Origin: Scilla litardierei
Lineage: Eukaryota; Streptophyta; Magnoliopsida; Asparagales; Asparagaceae
DNA length: 64,000 nt
Assembly: GCA_030789695.1 (NCBI GenBank)
Contig: CM061139.1
Location: forward strand, 108,474,837 to 108,538,836
Reading direction: 5' to 3'
A model generated the notes under the pieces. That model did no database searches. It had not been told where the DNA came from and worked only from the letters and a program-made list of their open reading frames with translations. The position numbers and the translations under genes are program-made. Shown here piece after piece: positions 32,471-41,130 of the stretch; position 1 is the stretch's first letter; each line of letters starts with the position of its first letter.

Positions 32471-33290
32471 AAATGCCTGCCGCATTTTTCTACGATGTGA
32501 TGTATATTTTTTGTTGCCTCTAGCATGAATTTCCACTTAAACACTATAAATGCATGCGTAGAAAATTATATGCCCGTCGCATATTTAATGTTCTGTAATA
32601 AACATTTTATCTAGCATGCTAAAATCTTTTTGATGTATTTTTAATGCCTGTAGCATAAATATATGTCTAAGATAAAATTATTTATATACCTGCAGAATAT
32701 AAATAGCATATGTATACATCATAATTGTTTCCATTCTGGTTAATTGAGCACAACCTTTTATTTTAATGGATTTATATTATTTGTATGATATGCTCATGAC
32801 ATGACAATATTTTATGACAACAAACCAATAATGCTTTCAATAAATTTTAACATCATATCCTAGTTGACAAAATGAACCTGGAGTTCAAAACCAAAATGAA
32901 CCTGAAGTTCAAAATCAAATCAAAAGTCAACACCCTTTCACACTAATAAAAATTAACAAGTACGAGGGATTATACGAAAAACATTTATGCGATTTCTTTT
33001 AGAAATACGCATTTCGCGGTAAATAGATCTCTCAGATCCACGGTCTGTATAAACCGATATTGACACCAGCAGTTGTCATAACACCGCCAAACTCTTTTGA
33101 GTAATCTCACTTTACAAGGTATGATTCTTGAATCTAACCTTATTTTTTTAAGCGTACGCCTGAAGTCGTGGCTTAATAGATAAGTGAGAAATTATAAAAT
33201 TCGTACCCACGTAATTGTTTCCCCTAGAGTATGATCCTATATCCACACAATACTTGAATGACCCAATAAAAATGGCCTGAAGACCATACT
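32471..33290 (+). repeat. short hairpins with CTGAA-type loops
   Basis: Scattered stem-loops whose stems differ but whose loop stays near CTGAA: AAATGC-CTGCC-GCATTT (32471-32487), ATATGC-CCGTC-GCATAT (32568-32584), ATGC-CTGTA-GCAT (32644-32656), TGAAC-CTGGA-GTTCA (32873-32887), TGAAC-CTGAA-GTTCA (32897-32911), TTAAGC..CCTGAA..GCTTAA (33148-33176) and ATGG-CCTGAAGA-CCAT (33272-33287). There are no ORFs of note. Confidence 0.6.
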
Positions 33291-33899
33291 TGAGTTTTCA
33301 AATAGACCTTTATAAGTCTATCATAAACTAGAAAGTGGAAAAATAGAGACTAACTCATTTCCCTTGTATGTGTCTACTTCGTAAGACCAATAATCATTCT
33401 TCCTTATAAACGACAATAAGGAAGACTGAAAACAGGGGAAGTCTTGAATAAAAATAAGAAAGGGAAGATATGATGTATCTCGATATGGAGTATGCAATGG
33501 CAACCCAATATCAGACCAGAAGTTCTGAAAAGACCCATAATGCTTCTTGCAAAATTAATGGGCATTACAGTATGCCATATAAAAATATATACATATCTAG
33601 TCTAAACGACGAAAGTCAAATTGACAGTATGTATAATTCGCTACTTCCCGAGGATAAATAAATTTTGAAAATAAATTTGATCTGTTGTCATAATATGAGT
33701 CTAAAATGAGCACAATTGTGGACGTATACTTTCTAGAACCCACATCATACTATGAAACTTGTTGCTCTAACATAAATTATTAGTAGTATTCTCTTGCAGT
33801 ATATATGTGCTTTTTACGCATTTTATTTTACTGTAAATGACTTGTCATCCTGAATACTCCTAAATAGAGGATGCCATTGACTCCCTACACTCCATATAT

Positions 33900-35340
33900 A
33901 TGGCTGATGATGTACCTTAGAGTACTCATCTATATATCCTCTTAAAATGGTCATAATCAAAACCCTGTTATCCAACCGTAGTCCAGATTATTATTAATCA
34001 CAACGGACATATTACATTACTAGGATATTGGTTGGGCTTTTACTTACCCTCATACCACCCTCAAAATGCCGCAGTGGAACTTATTCATCGGGACTAACCC
34101 TCCTAGATGAATATGTTCCGAGATCCCCAAACGGGGGAGGCATTAGAGCACATCTTATAGATGGAGCCTTGACGGGTTCATATCCCTAGTTCTATGCTCA
34201 ACTTCATTGAAGTCGAACTTAATGCGGATTTTTGGGATAACACTGGGAAATCAATTTAACAACTGGAAGAAAATTGAACACCCTGAAGCTTTGTGTTCAC
34301 ACCCAGAAATGGATTATATGTAAATCATTAAAATGATTTAAACGGATTACTTATCCACTAGAAATCCAGTTGTAGGTGACCATGTGGGAACATGCATACC
34401 ATCAGAACGCCTCCTTAGAAACTATTTATATGAGCCTGATCACCTCATATAAACAGTTTCCGAGAACCCCTAACGGGGGAAGCGTTTAGTACACATCTTA
34501 TCGATGGAGTCATGATGAGTTTACATTCCCATATCACCACTATGGACCATTTAAAACATTAATACCTATGATCTGATTATCATGAATAGTGATGAGATCC
34601 TGACGATCCACACTTTTGAAACTGTTAAACAGTTATCAGACATAGCTATTGACAATATAAATATTGTCAAATTCACACATCCCTGCTACTAAAAATCCAG
34701 CTAGGATTGACATACCAACTATAATGGATGCAATCTACCAGTAGCAGAAGTGGATATCCTCAATGGATGAGAGGACATACCACGAGACCCTAAAACAATA
34801 CCACCACAGGAAAGTGAGCTCATCTCCATATCCTCTCCCTTTCCAGAACCTCCAGAAGAGATAAATCTGGAATAAATTGAATAATGTACGTACACGGAGA
34901 GGTATTTGGATAAAACACACTTGTCGACAATTACTCACATTTCATTTTGCTATTGATATCGTTCACAATCTCCGTTTCCTGAAGCAAACGCAGAAATTTG
35001 GCCAAATTATATGGAACGAGGCAATAATAAGTTGAGCTGGACTCACTTATGAAATGTGAAGTGTTTGGACCTGAAGTCCTGATATCAAAAGATATCAAAC
35101 CTGTGGGCTACCGAGTATTGTATAAATAAATAAAATCGTATGCTAAAAGCAAAATGCTATAGCTTAGAGGTTTATTTCGCAGAAACCAGGAAGTAACCAT
35201 GTAAGAAGAGTTTAACTCACTTACAAAAATTAATTAAACTGATGCATCAGGCTCCCTGGTCATAGTTGCGAAAACCATACGATTGGCAAAGATAATTTTA
35301 GGCTATGTTGCTATGGATGATGTGACAACATACCCTTATG
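33900..35340 (+). pseudogene. decayed copia pol in element B
   Basis: Blocks alignable to the element A pol: the CCCCAAACGGGGGAGGCATT integrase-end region (34,125) and a second, duplicated version (34,465); the CCAGCTAGGATTGACAT linker (34,690); and the RT N-terminal region (GAACGAGGCAATAATAAG, GAGCTGGACTCACTTATG, GTGTTTGGACC at about 35,015-35,070). All are full of stops and indels. After 35,345 the RT region is replaced by a minisatellite. No protein is possible. Confidence 0.75.
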
Positions 35341-35345
35341 AACAA

Positions 35346-35593
35346 TCATCCTGAAGATGAAACCTTCATCCTGAAGATGAATTATCATCCTGAAGATGAA
35401 ACCATCATCCTGAAGATGAATAATCATCCTGAAGATGAATTATCATCCTGAAGATGAAACCTTCATCCTGAAGATGAATTATCATCCCGAAGATGAAACC
35501 ATCATCCCGAAGATGAATAATCATCCAGAAGATGAATAATCATCCAGCAGATGAATTACCATCCAGAAGATGAAATTATCATCCAGTCGATGA
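35346..35593. repeat. TCATC-NNNNN-GATGA minisatellite, 13 units
   Basis: About 13 units of 18-20 bp, most of them TCATC-CTGAA-GATGA, with later loop variants CCGAA, CAGAA, CAGCA and CAGTC. Unit length varies, so no reading frame is kept. It sits inside the decayed RT, just before the block matching AATACACCTACTGGTTGTATG, the same place where element C has two such units. Confidence 0.9.
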
Positions 35594-35599
35594 AGAAAC

Positions 35600-36230
35600 A
35601 TGGAAAATTGCAATCCACCAATACACCTACTGGTTGTATGGATGCACATTAAGACCCCTTCCGTTCGCTGGAAGAGGGGAAGGATATCCTAGGTCCTGAA
35701 GTGCCTTACTCAAATGTCTTTTGTACACTCCTTTATCTGGCAGCAAACACTTTAACCAGATACAGTGCAGCGCCTGCAGCGCACCACTGGACCAGAGATA
35801 TGTAGCTTCTGCGCTACCTCCAAGGGTCAAGGATCATACAACATGTTAAATGTATTTGCAGATACAGGTCACAGATCATCGCGATGACAGCAACCAAGAA
35901 GCGACCAACTCCTGGAGACCAGCAAAGCATACTTCCAAGGCAACATCAATCCCACCATCCCGAGAGGCTCATCAATCCAAGAAGCAAATCATAAGTACGC
36001 ACAGCCAGGTCCTGCAGTACCTCGCAGACACAGTGAAGACTGGTCAGAGACGTGATGCAACCTACCGAGTCTGAAGACCACTCCTCCTCAGAAGAGATCC
36101 CTCAGATCCAGTAACTGCTATAGATGAGCGATACTTGTATAGATGAGCGATGTCTTGTATAGGTGAGCGATGCCTTGTACTTTGTATCGGAACACTGTAA
36201 GAGATTGATGTATAGATGCCTAGGAGATCT
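35600..36230 (+). pseudogene. decayed RT end and RNase H of element B
   Basis: From 35,612 a CNTPTGCMD-like and LGPEVPY-like RT end (35,690) and TRYSAA (35,757), then very decayed RNase H. Stops occur in every frame. Confidence 0.65.
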
Positions 36231-36240
36231 GCAAGCCTGC

Positions 36241-36736
36241 AGCTTGTACAGATCAGGGGGAGTCAAATGTAGTGTTGCACTCTTTTCCCTTGGCTATTGG
36301 GTTTTCCCACTGGGTTTTCCATAGCTAAAGGTTTTAACGAGGCAAACTCATTGACTCTGGATCCAGAAGTATCCACCCCCTAAATACTTCCACTAATCAG
36401 GGGAAGTTACGGAAACTGTACTCTTTTTCCTTGGCTATTGGTTTTTCCCACTGGGTTTTCCATAGCTAAAGGTTTTAACGAGGCAGTTATCCCTAACTTA
36501 GGATCCAGAAGTATCCACCTCTAGTGATATCCATCGATCAGGGGAAGTTACAGAGACTTGTACTCTTTTCCCTTAGCCATTGGTTTTTCCCACTGGGTTT
36601 TCCTCGGCAAAGGTTTTAACGAGGCAAGTACTCTTAAACTTGGGATCCAGAAGTATCCATAGACCCATGATCAGATAAGCTCTATGAACCCTGAAGCGTT
36701 CATCACGGCTTACAACAATGGATGGATAAGGGGAAG
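36241..36736 (+). repeat. tandem PPT-proximal modules and PPT (B)
   Basis: Three full copies and one partial copy of a unit of about 140 bp starting at about 36,241, 36,396, 36,533 and 36,670 (ATCAGGGG or ATCAGATAAG). Each carries TTTTCCCACTGGGTTTTCC, TTTTAACGAGGCA and GGATCCAGAAGTATCCA. The final AAGGGGAAG (36728-36736) is the polypurine tract next to the 3' LTR. Confidence 0.8.
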
Positions 36737-36849
36737 TGTTATAAACGGGCTTTGGAGGCCCAACCCGTTAGTGGGTATCCACCCATTATGTAACCCTATT
36801 ACTATAAATACAGGGCTACGGGGTTCCGTAGCCGCCATGGTTTACAACA
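36737..36849 (+). repeat. element B 3' LTR (113 bp)
   Basis: Identical by eye to 30420-30532 over all 113 bp; followed by target duplication GTAGT. Confidence 0.9.
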
Positions 36850-36854
36850 GTAGT

Positions 36855-37199
36855 AATCTTCTCTCAAGATTATTTATTATCTTCTCGGGGATTATTTCAT
36901 CATTGACCAAAATAGAGCGACAAATAACTTTCCTCAAGACTGTAGCAATCCCGACAGATTCTCTCTCAAAGGAAAAAGGCAATTGCTTCAAATGGGAAAA
37001 AAGGTAATTGCTACATGCACATCAAGAAATGAAGTGCATATAAAATTTAGGGAAATTTTTTACTATTTTGAGAAGAAAGAGAGTGTGATTAAAGCTAATG
37101 ATGTGACAAATATACTTCTTTTGGAAAAATATAGTACATGCACCTCATGCAGCATGAGATGCATAAAGCATTTGTCAAAAAAAGCGAAGGACTAAATGT
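36855..37199. other. AT-rich spacer
   Basis: Host-side sequence after element B. No gene or known repeat is recognised. Confidence 0.4.
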
Positions 37200-37330
37200 A
37201 CCGCAATGAGTGCGGTGCGGTTAAAAAAATTTGCCTTTTAAGACAATTTTGTCACATCACTGATGACTGATGATGTGACATAATTGCCTTAAAATGCAAA
37301 TTTTTTTAACCGCACCGCACTCATTGCGGT
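37200..37330. repeat. foldback element (131 bp)
   Basis: Two arms of about 63 nt, starting ACCGCAATGAGTGCGGTGCG and ending with its exact complement, with roughly 95 percent pairing and a loop of about 4 nt. No clear target duplication was found, so the superfamily is open. Confidence 0.8.
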
Positions 37331-37730
37331 GCAACTAGCAGGTATCAAAAAAATCCCTCAACAACCCGGCAGCATCTGACAGCAGTTACCTTCCAAGTCT
37401 CCCCATCTAAATGATTTCGCATACTAAATTTAATTTCTGCAATCAACATCCATGATTACCTCAGTTTTGTTTGCAAAATTAGTTCTATACAGATTATTAC
37501 CTACTGAAGAGAGGTTCCAAACAAGCAGAATCATTCTAATGAACAATAGCTGTGAACAGTGTTCAAATTCCCCCAACCACCATTGATTTCAGAGGTTTAA
37601 ACAATCATAAGCAACAATGGTTCAAAATACACAATCAAGCCTGCAAGATGCTGCGGCATCCGAAAGCATTAAACTGTGAGGGCAAATAAGAATGAACTGC
37701 AATATAATATCAAAACACTGATATATTGCA
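37331..37730. other. spacer, possible 3' flank of a minus-strand gene
   Basis: AT-rich, with no ORF of note. If the exon candidate at 37731-37905 is real, this would include its 3' UTR. Confidence 0.35.
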
Positions 37731-37905
37731 CTAGTACTCAAAGATAGCCAGATAAAAAGACCAAACAGTGTCTGTTACATGGACGGCAACAGAGAAATCT
37801 ACCTGGACTGGCAAAGAAAGCCTAACATCAAACTGTAAGGGCCACAGGTTTATTCCCCGCAAAGCTTTGGATGCCCATTCGAATAATACTTTGGCGTTGA
37901 AGCAA
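37731..37905 (-). CDS. possible terminal exon of an unknown host gene
   Basis: On the minus strand a T-rich tract and TTTCCAG end at 37906, followed by an open frame of about 57 codons (FNAKVLFEWASKALRGINLW, LPVQVDFSVAVHVTDTVWSF) to TAG at 37731-37733. The composition (Trp, Phe and Val with few rare residues) looks like real protein. A candidate preceding exon ends at 38268 (QEVIFKPVT, donor-like GTAACT), and joining it would keep frame. I do not recognise the family. The rest of the gene is not visible, so this could be a gene fragment or chance. Confidence 0.3.
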
Positions 37906-38629
37906 CTGGAAAAATTTAAACAAAAACATAAAAATCTCATAAGAACAATGGAAACTGAAAGGAATTATTATCTCTATATATATTTAAATAACCAGGGATA
38001 CCCCCGACATGACACACAAATCATGATGTGGCCACTTCTGTACGTTTATGGATCAATGGAGGCCTTCATTGCAAAAGCACATCATGTTAAGCCTTTAAAC
38101 AATTATATTTCCTCTCATGCGCAGAAAATTGACAAGTAATTGACAGAGTTCAAACTTTCTTTTCATAGAACTTTTTAACCCAATATCATTTCTTAAGTTA
38201 CAAATATAATCAACAACAATAGTTTAAAGCCCAAAGATGAATTTGGAAAGTTGGTAGGAACAGTTACATTGTCACTGGTTTGAAAATCACCTCTTGGTGA
38301 CCCTTCTTCGGCTGTTGATTCACATCTCCAATATCATTTTAAGATGTGTATTCTATGTTTTGGCTCGCCACAGTCTGCCCTAATATACCCCATTTAACTA
38401 TATATAATTTTTAATTTCCTTCAACACCCAAGTGATGGGTACCCAGTGGTTGGGAAATTTGTGTTGTGGGCCGAGATGTTGGTTGAAAATTTCATTCCTG
38501 CTCCGACTGAAAATTTTACTTTTAAAAAAATCCAGTACAGCACTCCCTTGAACCCGACTTGTACCTCACCTACTTAAGCAAGCGGGCACATAAACTCTAC
38601 ACACACATATACATATACTTACATATACA
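37906..38629. other. spacer ending in an (ACAT)n tract
   Basis: Contains the possible upstream exon near 38,268-38,320 (minus), otherwise nothing recognised. The last 30 bp are an (AC/ACAT)n microsatellite that is the target of the Helitron at 38630. Confidence 0.4.
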
Positions 38630-39171
38630 TCTACGTTACATTTGCCAACTTTTTTGAATCCTAGGGCTGACTAGGACAAACAGGTTGATAGAAAGATGGT
38701 TGAGATTTAATCTTGGGAAATCAAACGGTTGAGATGAGAGTTTGTGAAAATTTTGTATTCTGTGGGAACTTTTTGGAGAAATAAATCTTCATTTAGTTTT
38801 GTGAAATTCAAGATTTTTGAATTTAAGAGGTCTTGGAGGTTGAACAGCCATGCATTTATGTGATTTAATTTACAATATTTATAACAAAAATAAGGAAAAG
38901 TTACATTATCAATGAATTATATGTTGTCTATTCAAATCATTCTTATACAGGCGCCCGCGCTGAAGGCGTCCGCTAAATTTTTATTGTTCCATGTCGAAGG
39001 TACCTGCGCCGAATTTGTTGTTCCGCGCCGAAGGCGCCCGTGCCGCTAAATATTTTACATGAATTTGTTGTTCTTTTAAATTTTGATTGTGAAAATAATT
39101 TTTTGGGGAACAAAGATTTCGCGGGGATAAATCTTAAGTGAATCATGCCTGCGGGCACGGATTATGACTAG
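38630..39171 (+). mobile_element. non-autonomous Helitron (542 bp)
   Basis: Starts TCTACGTTACA after host A (38629). It ends with hairpin GTGCC-TGC-GGGCAC-like (ATGCCTGCGGGCAC, 39145-39158) and CTAG (39168-39171) before host T. The interior GCGCCGAAGGCGCCCG palindromes and TTAAATTTTG block match the Helitron at 21237-21988. No coding capacity. Confidence 0.8.
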
Positions 39172-39213
39172 TATATACATATACATACATACATACATAC
39201 ATACATATACATA
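39172..39213. repeat. (TACA)n microsatellite between two Helitrons
   Basis: 42 bp of TATACATA / TACATACA repeats. The Helitron to the left ends here and the Helitron to the right (minus strand) also ends here, so both 3' ends face the same microsatellite. Confidence 0.85.
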
Positions 39214-39517
39214 CTAGAAATAACCAGTGCAAAAAGTGCACGGCTATCCAAAAAACCAATCCACACACTCAGGACGTGAGACCCACACGGTCTTTCGGTG
39301 GGTGCAAAACCGGGCGAAATGGGAAGAGTGGGTGAGACTGTGAGTGGGTATTGTTTTGGGGGTTTTAGGTTTTTTTATTGGGGGTGAAGTTTTCGGGTTT
39401 TTTTTATTTTGGGTGTTTTTTGGGTTTTGCGATGGGATTTTGGGTTTTGGGGGATTGATGTGACATTGCCACATTGGACAAATGTCGCATCACCTCCCTC
39501 ATCATTTATATAAAGGA
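39214..39517 (-). mobile_element. non-autonomous Helitron, second family (304 bp)
   Basis: On the minus strand it ends with the hairpin GTGCA-CTTTT-TGCAC, ten nt and CTAG (complement of 39214-39217), before host T. The 5' end is TCCTTTATATAAATG at 39517 after host A. Its 5' part shares GGCAATGTCACATCA with the Helitron at 41266-41847. No ORF. Confidence 0.7.
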
Positions 39518-40190
39518 TGTGCGTGTGCGCGCGTTGTCAGCACAGGAAATTTCATGTGCTAACAACCACATGGCGGTGCCCGGTAAGCCGGTGCTTTTTG
39601 CAAAAAAACACCGCAAATTTCTGAATTTGCAAAACACCACCAAATTTTGCAAATTCCGCCCACCACAATTGGGGCGCACGTGGGGGAGATGCTCGTGGGA
39701 GAGCCGATGAGGACGAGGTTGTTGAGGGCGAAGGCCCACGGTGGAGGAGCTCGTGGGGAGTTGGGGCGCACGTGGAGGTGATGGGGATTCTACTGGGTGA
39801 GGAGTTCGTATGGAGGTGGGGGAGATGATGTTGTTGATGATTGTTGAGAAGCACGGAGGATGCCGATGACAGGCAGGCGGGTTAGGTTGAGAATGATGTT
39901 GATGACGGTGGTGGTGGTTGTAGGTGACGGTGGTGGTGGACAAGGTGTTTGAGGTTAATGCAGGTGATGACGGAGGGTTGATGGTTCCGATGAGATGGTA
40001 AATTCGGCAGTGGACGAACAGTGACAGCGTCATCGTATTAACAGGAGCAGAGGGCAAGATCTGGATGAGAGTTGTTTTCGCAAAATGAAAGGGGATTTTG
40101 CAAATTCGAAAAATACTGTGGTTGGCTGTTTTCCAAAATACTGTGATTTTGCCAATCAGGCGCTACCAGCACATCCCCATATTTCTCATG
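39518..40190. repeat. unclassified GC/T-rich repeat with TTTGCAAA ends
   Basis: Left part has GCAAAACACC and TTTTGCAAATTCCGCC; right part has GATTTTGCAAATTCG and CCAAAATACTGTGATTTTGCC. These could be decayed terminal repeats of a MULE-like element. The ORF on the minus strand (His/Pro/Ser-rich) is low complexity and not credible as a gene. Confidence 0.35.
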
Positions 40191-41010
40191 TGTGTGTAAT
40201 GTTAGAGATAGTTAAAGCATGCAAATTGGTGTAGCATAACTAGTTGTTGGACAAGACACCTTAACGAGAGGTCAGGGAGAGGTTTATGGTTCAAATCTTG
40301 AAAGAAAAATATTTAATATTTTTAAACTCTCAAATTATAATTTCTTACTAATTCTTAATTAATTAAAATTGACAATTAATTTCAAATCCTTAAGTGAAAT
40401 TTTTATATTTTTTATTTACTTTTCAGTTTTGTTTTCCCTTTTTCTTTTGGCATCTCTCTCCCTCTTTCCTTTTTCTTCTTATTTTGTTTTAATCTTTCCA
40501 TTTCCCTTTTCATTTTGGATCAGTCAACCTTCTCCATCGTTTTCCTTTGTTAATTCCTTTGATTTTTCATTTTAATGCTTTTTATTTTCTCCCCTTTTAT
40601 GCTCATCATTTTTAAAATGAAAAACTCTCAATTTAGGCTTCAGTTGCTAATTGTTAGTTAAGAGTAATTACTATGGTTTAAAATATTTCATTAAAAATAT
40701 CCAACTAAATCCAATCATAGTTAAGACGTCATACTCTTATGTGATGAAAAAGAACTATTACAAATTTATACTTGATTCAAAGGCCCATCAAATAAGAATC
40801 TAATTATAATGCAAAATATTTGACTGTCTTTGTTTTTAAGTTTCTTATATTAGAATATGGTTAATTCCAAAATAATTAGCATTAACAACTTCTTTTAAAG
40901 CATTTTTATTAGAAATCATTATTTGTATAGGACTGCTAAACAAACTTCATTTTGCTAGCAATTCTACTTAATCCAAAAACTAATTAAACAAGTTTGATTA
41001 TAATGAAGAA
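40191..41010. other. AT-rich spacer with pyrimidine tract
   Basis: A CT-rich stretch at about 40,425-40,600 (CTTTTTCTT, CTCTCTCCCTC) and otherwise AT-rich DNA. No gene recognised. Confidence 0.4.
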
Positions 41011-41130
41011 CGAGCAATAACCCGTGCACTATTTGCACGGGCAATCCAAAAAAAGCCCCATCCACAACAGAGCGCGGGACCTATGCACAGGTGAAAAGGA
41101 GATGGAAGAGTGGGTGAGAGTGTGGGTATT
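41011..41130 (-). mobile_element. Helitron remnant, 3' part (split)
   Basis: On the minus strand it ends with a 21-nt hairpin whose stem is CCCGTGCA/TGCACGGG and a degenerate CTCG terminus. It is related to 39214-39517 (shared GGAAGAGTGGGTGAGA). It is interrupted at 41130 by the three-LTR element and appears to resume at 45220 (GTATTGTCTTGGG against GTATTGTTTTGGG in the intact copy). Confidence 0.6.

Larger units (their letters stand above)
30420..36849 (+). mobile_element. non-autonomous copia-type element (element B)
   Basis: 6,430 bp with 113-bp LTRs at 30420-30532 and 36737-36849 that are identical by eye, flanked by target duplication GTAGT (30415-30419 and 36850-36854). LTR ends (TGTTATAAA..TACAACA), primer region (CGTTATCAGCACG) and PPT (AAGGGGAAG) match element A. 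There is no gag. Pol is present only as scattered decayed blocks from 33,900 to 35,900. Much of the interior is repeats: a GC-rich hairpin array, short AT hairpins, a CATCCTGAAGATG minisatellite and multiple PPT-proximal modules. Identical LTRs mean recent movement, which must have used proteins from another element. Confidence 0.9.

Noticed and set aside
35346..35593. CRISPR-like array
   Set aside because: Units are contiguous 18-20-bp repeats without unique spacers, inside a plant retroelement; it is a minisatellite.
37768..38139. 123-aa plus-strand ORF
   Set aside because: No motif; it is antisense to the better supported exon candidate at 37731-37905.
39506..40057. 183-aa minus-strand ORF rich in His, Pro and Ser
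   Set aside because: Low complexity from GGTGGT-type repeats, spans a Helitron end, no recognisable domain.
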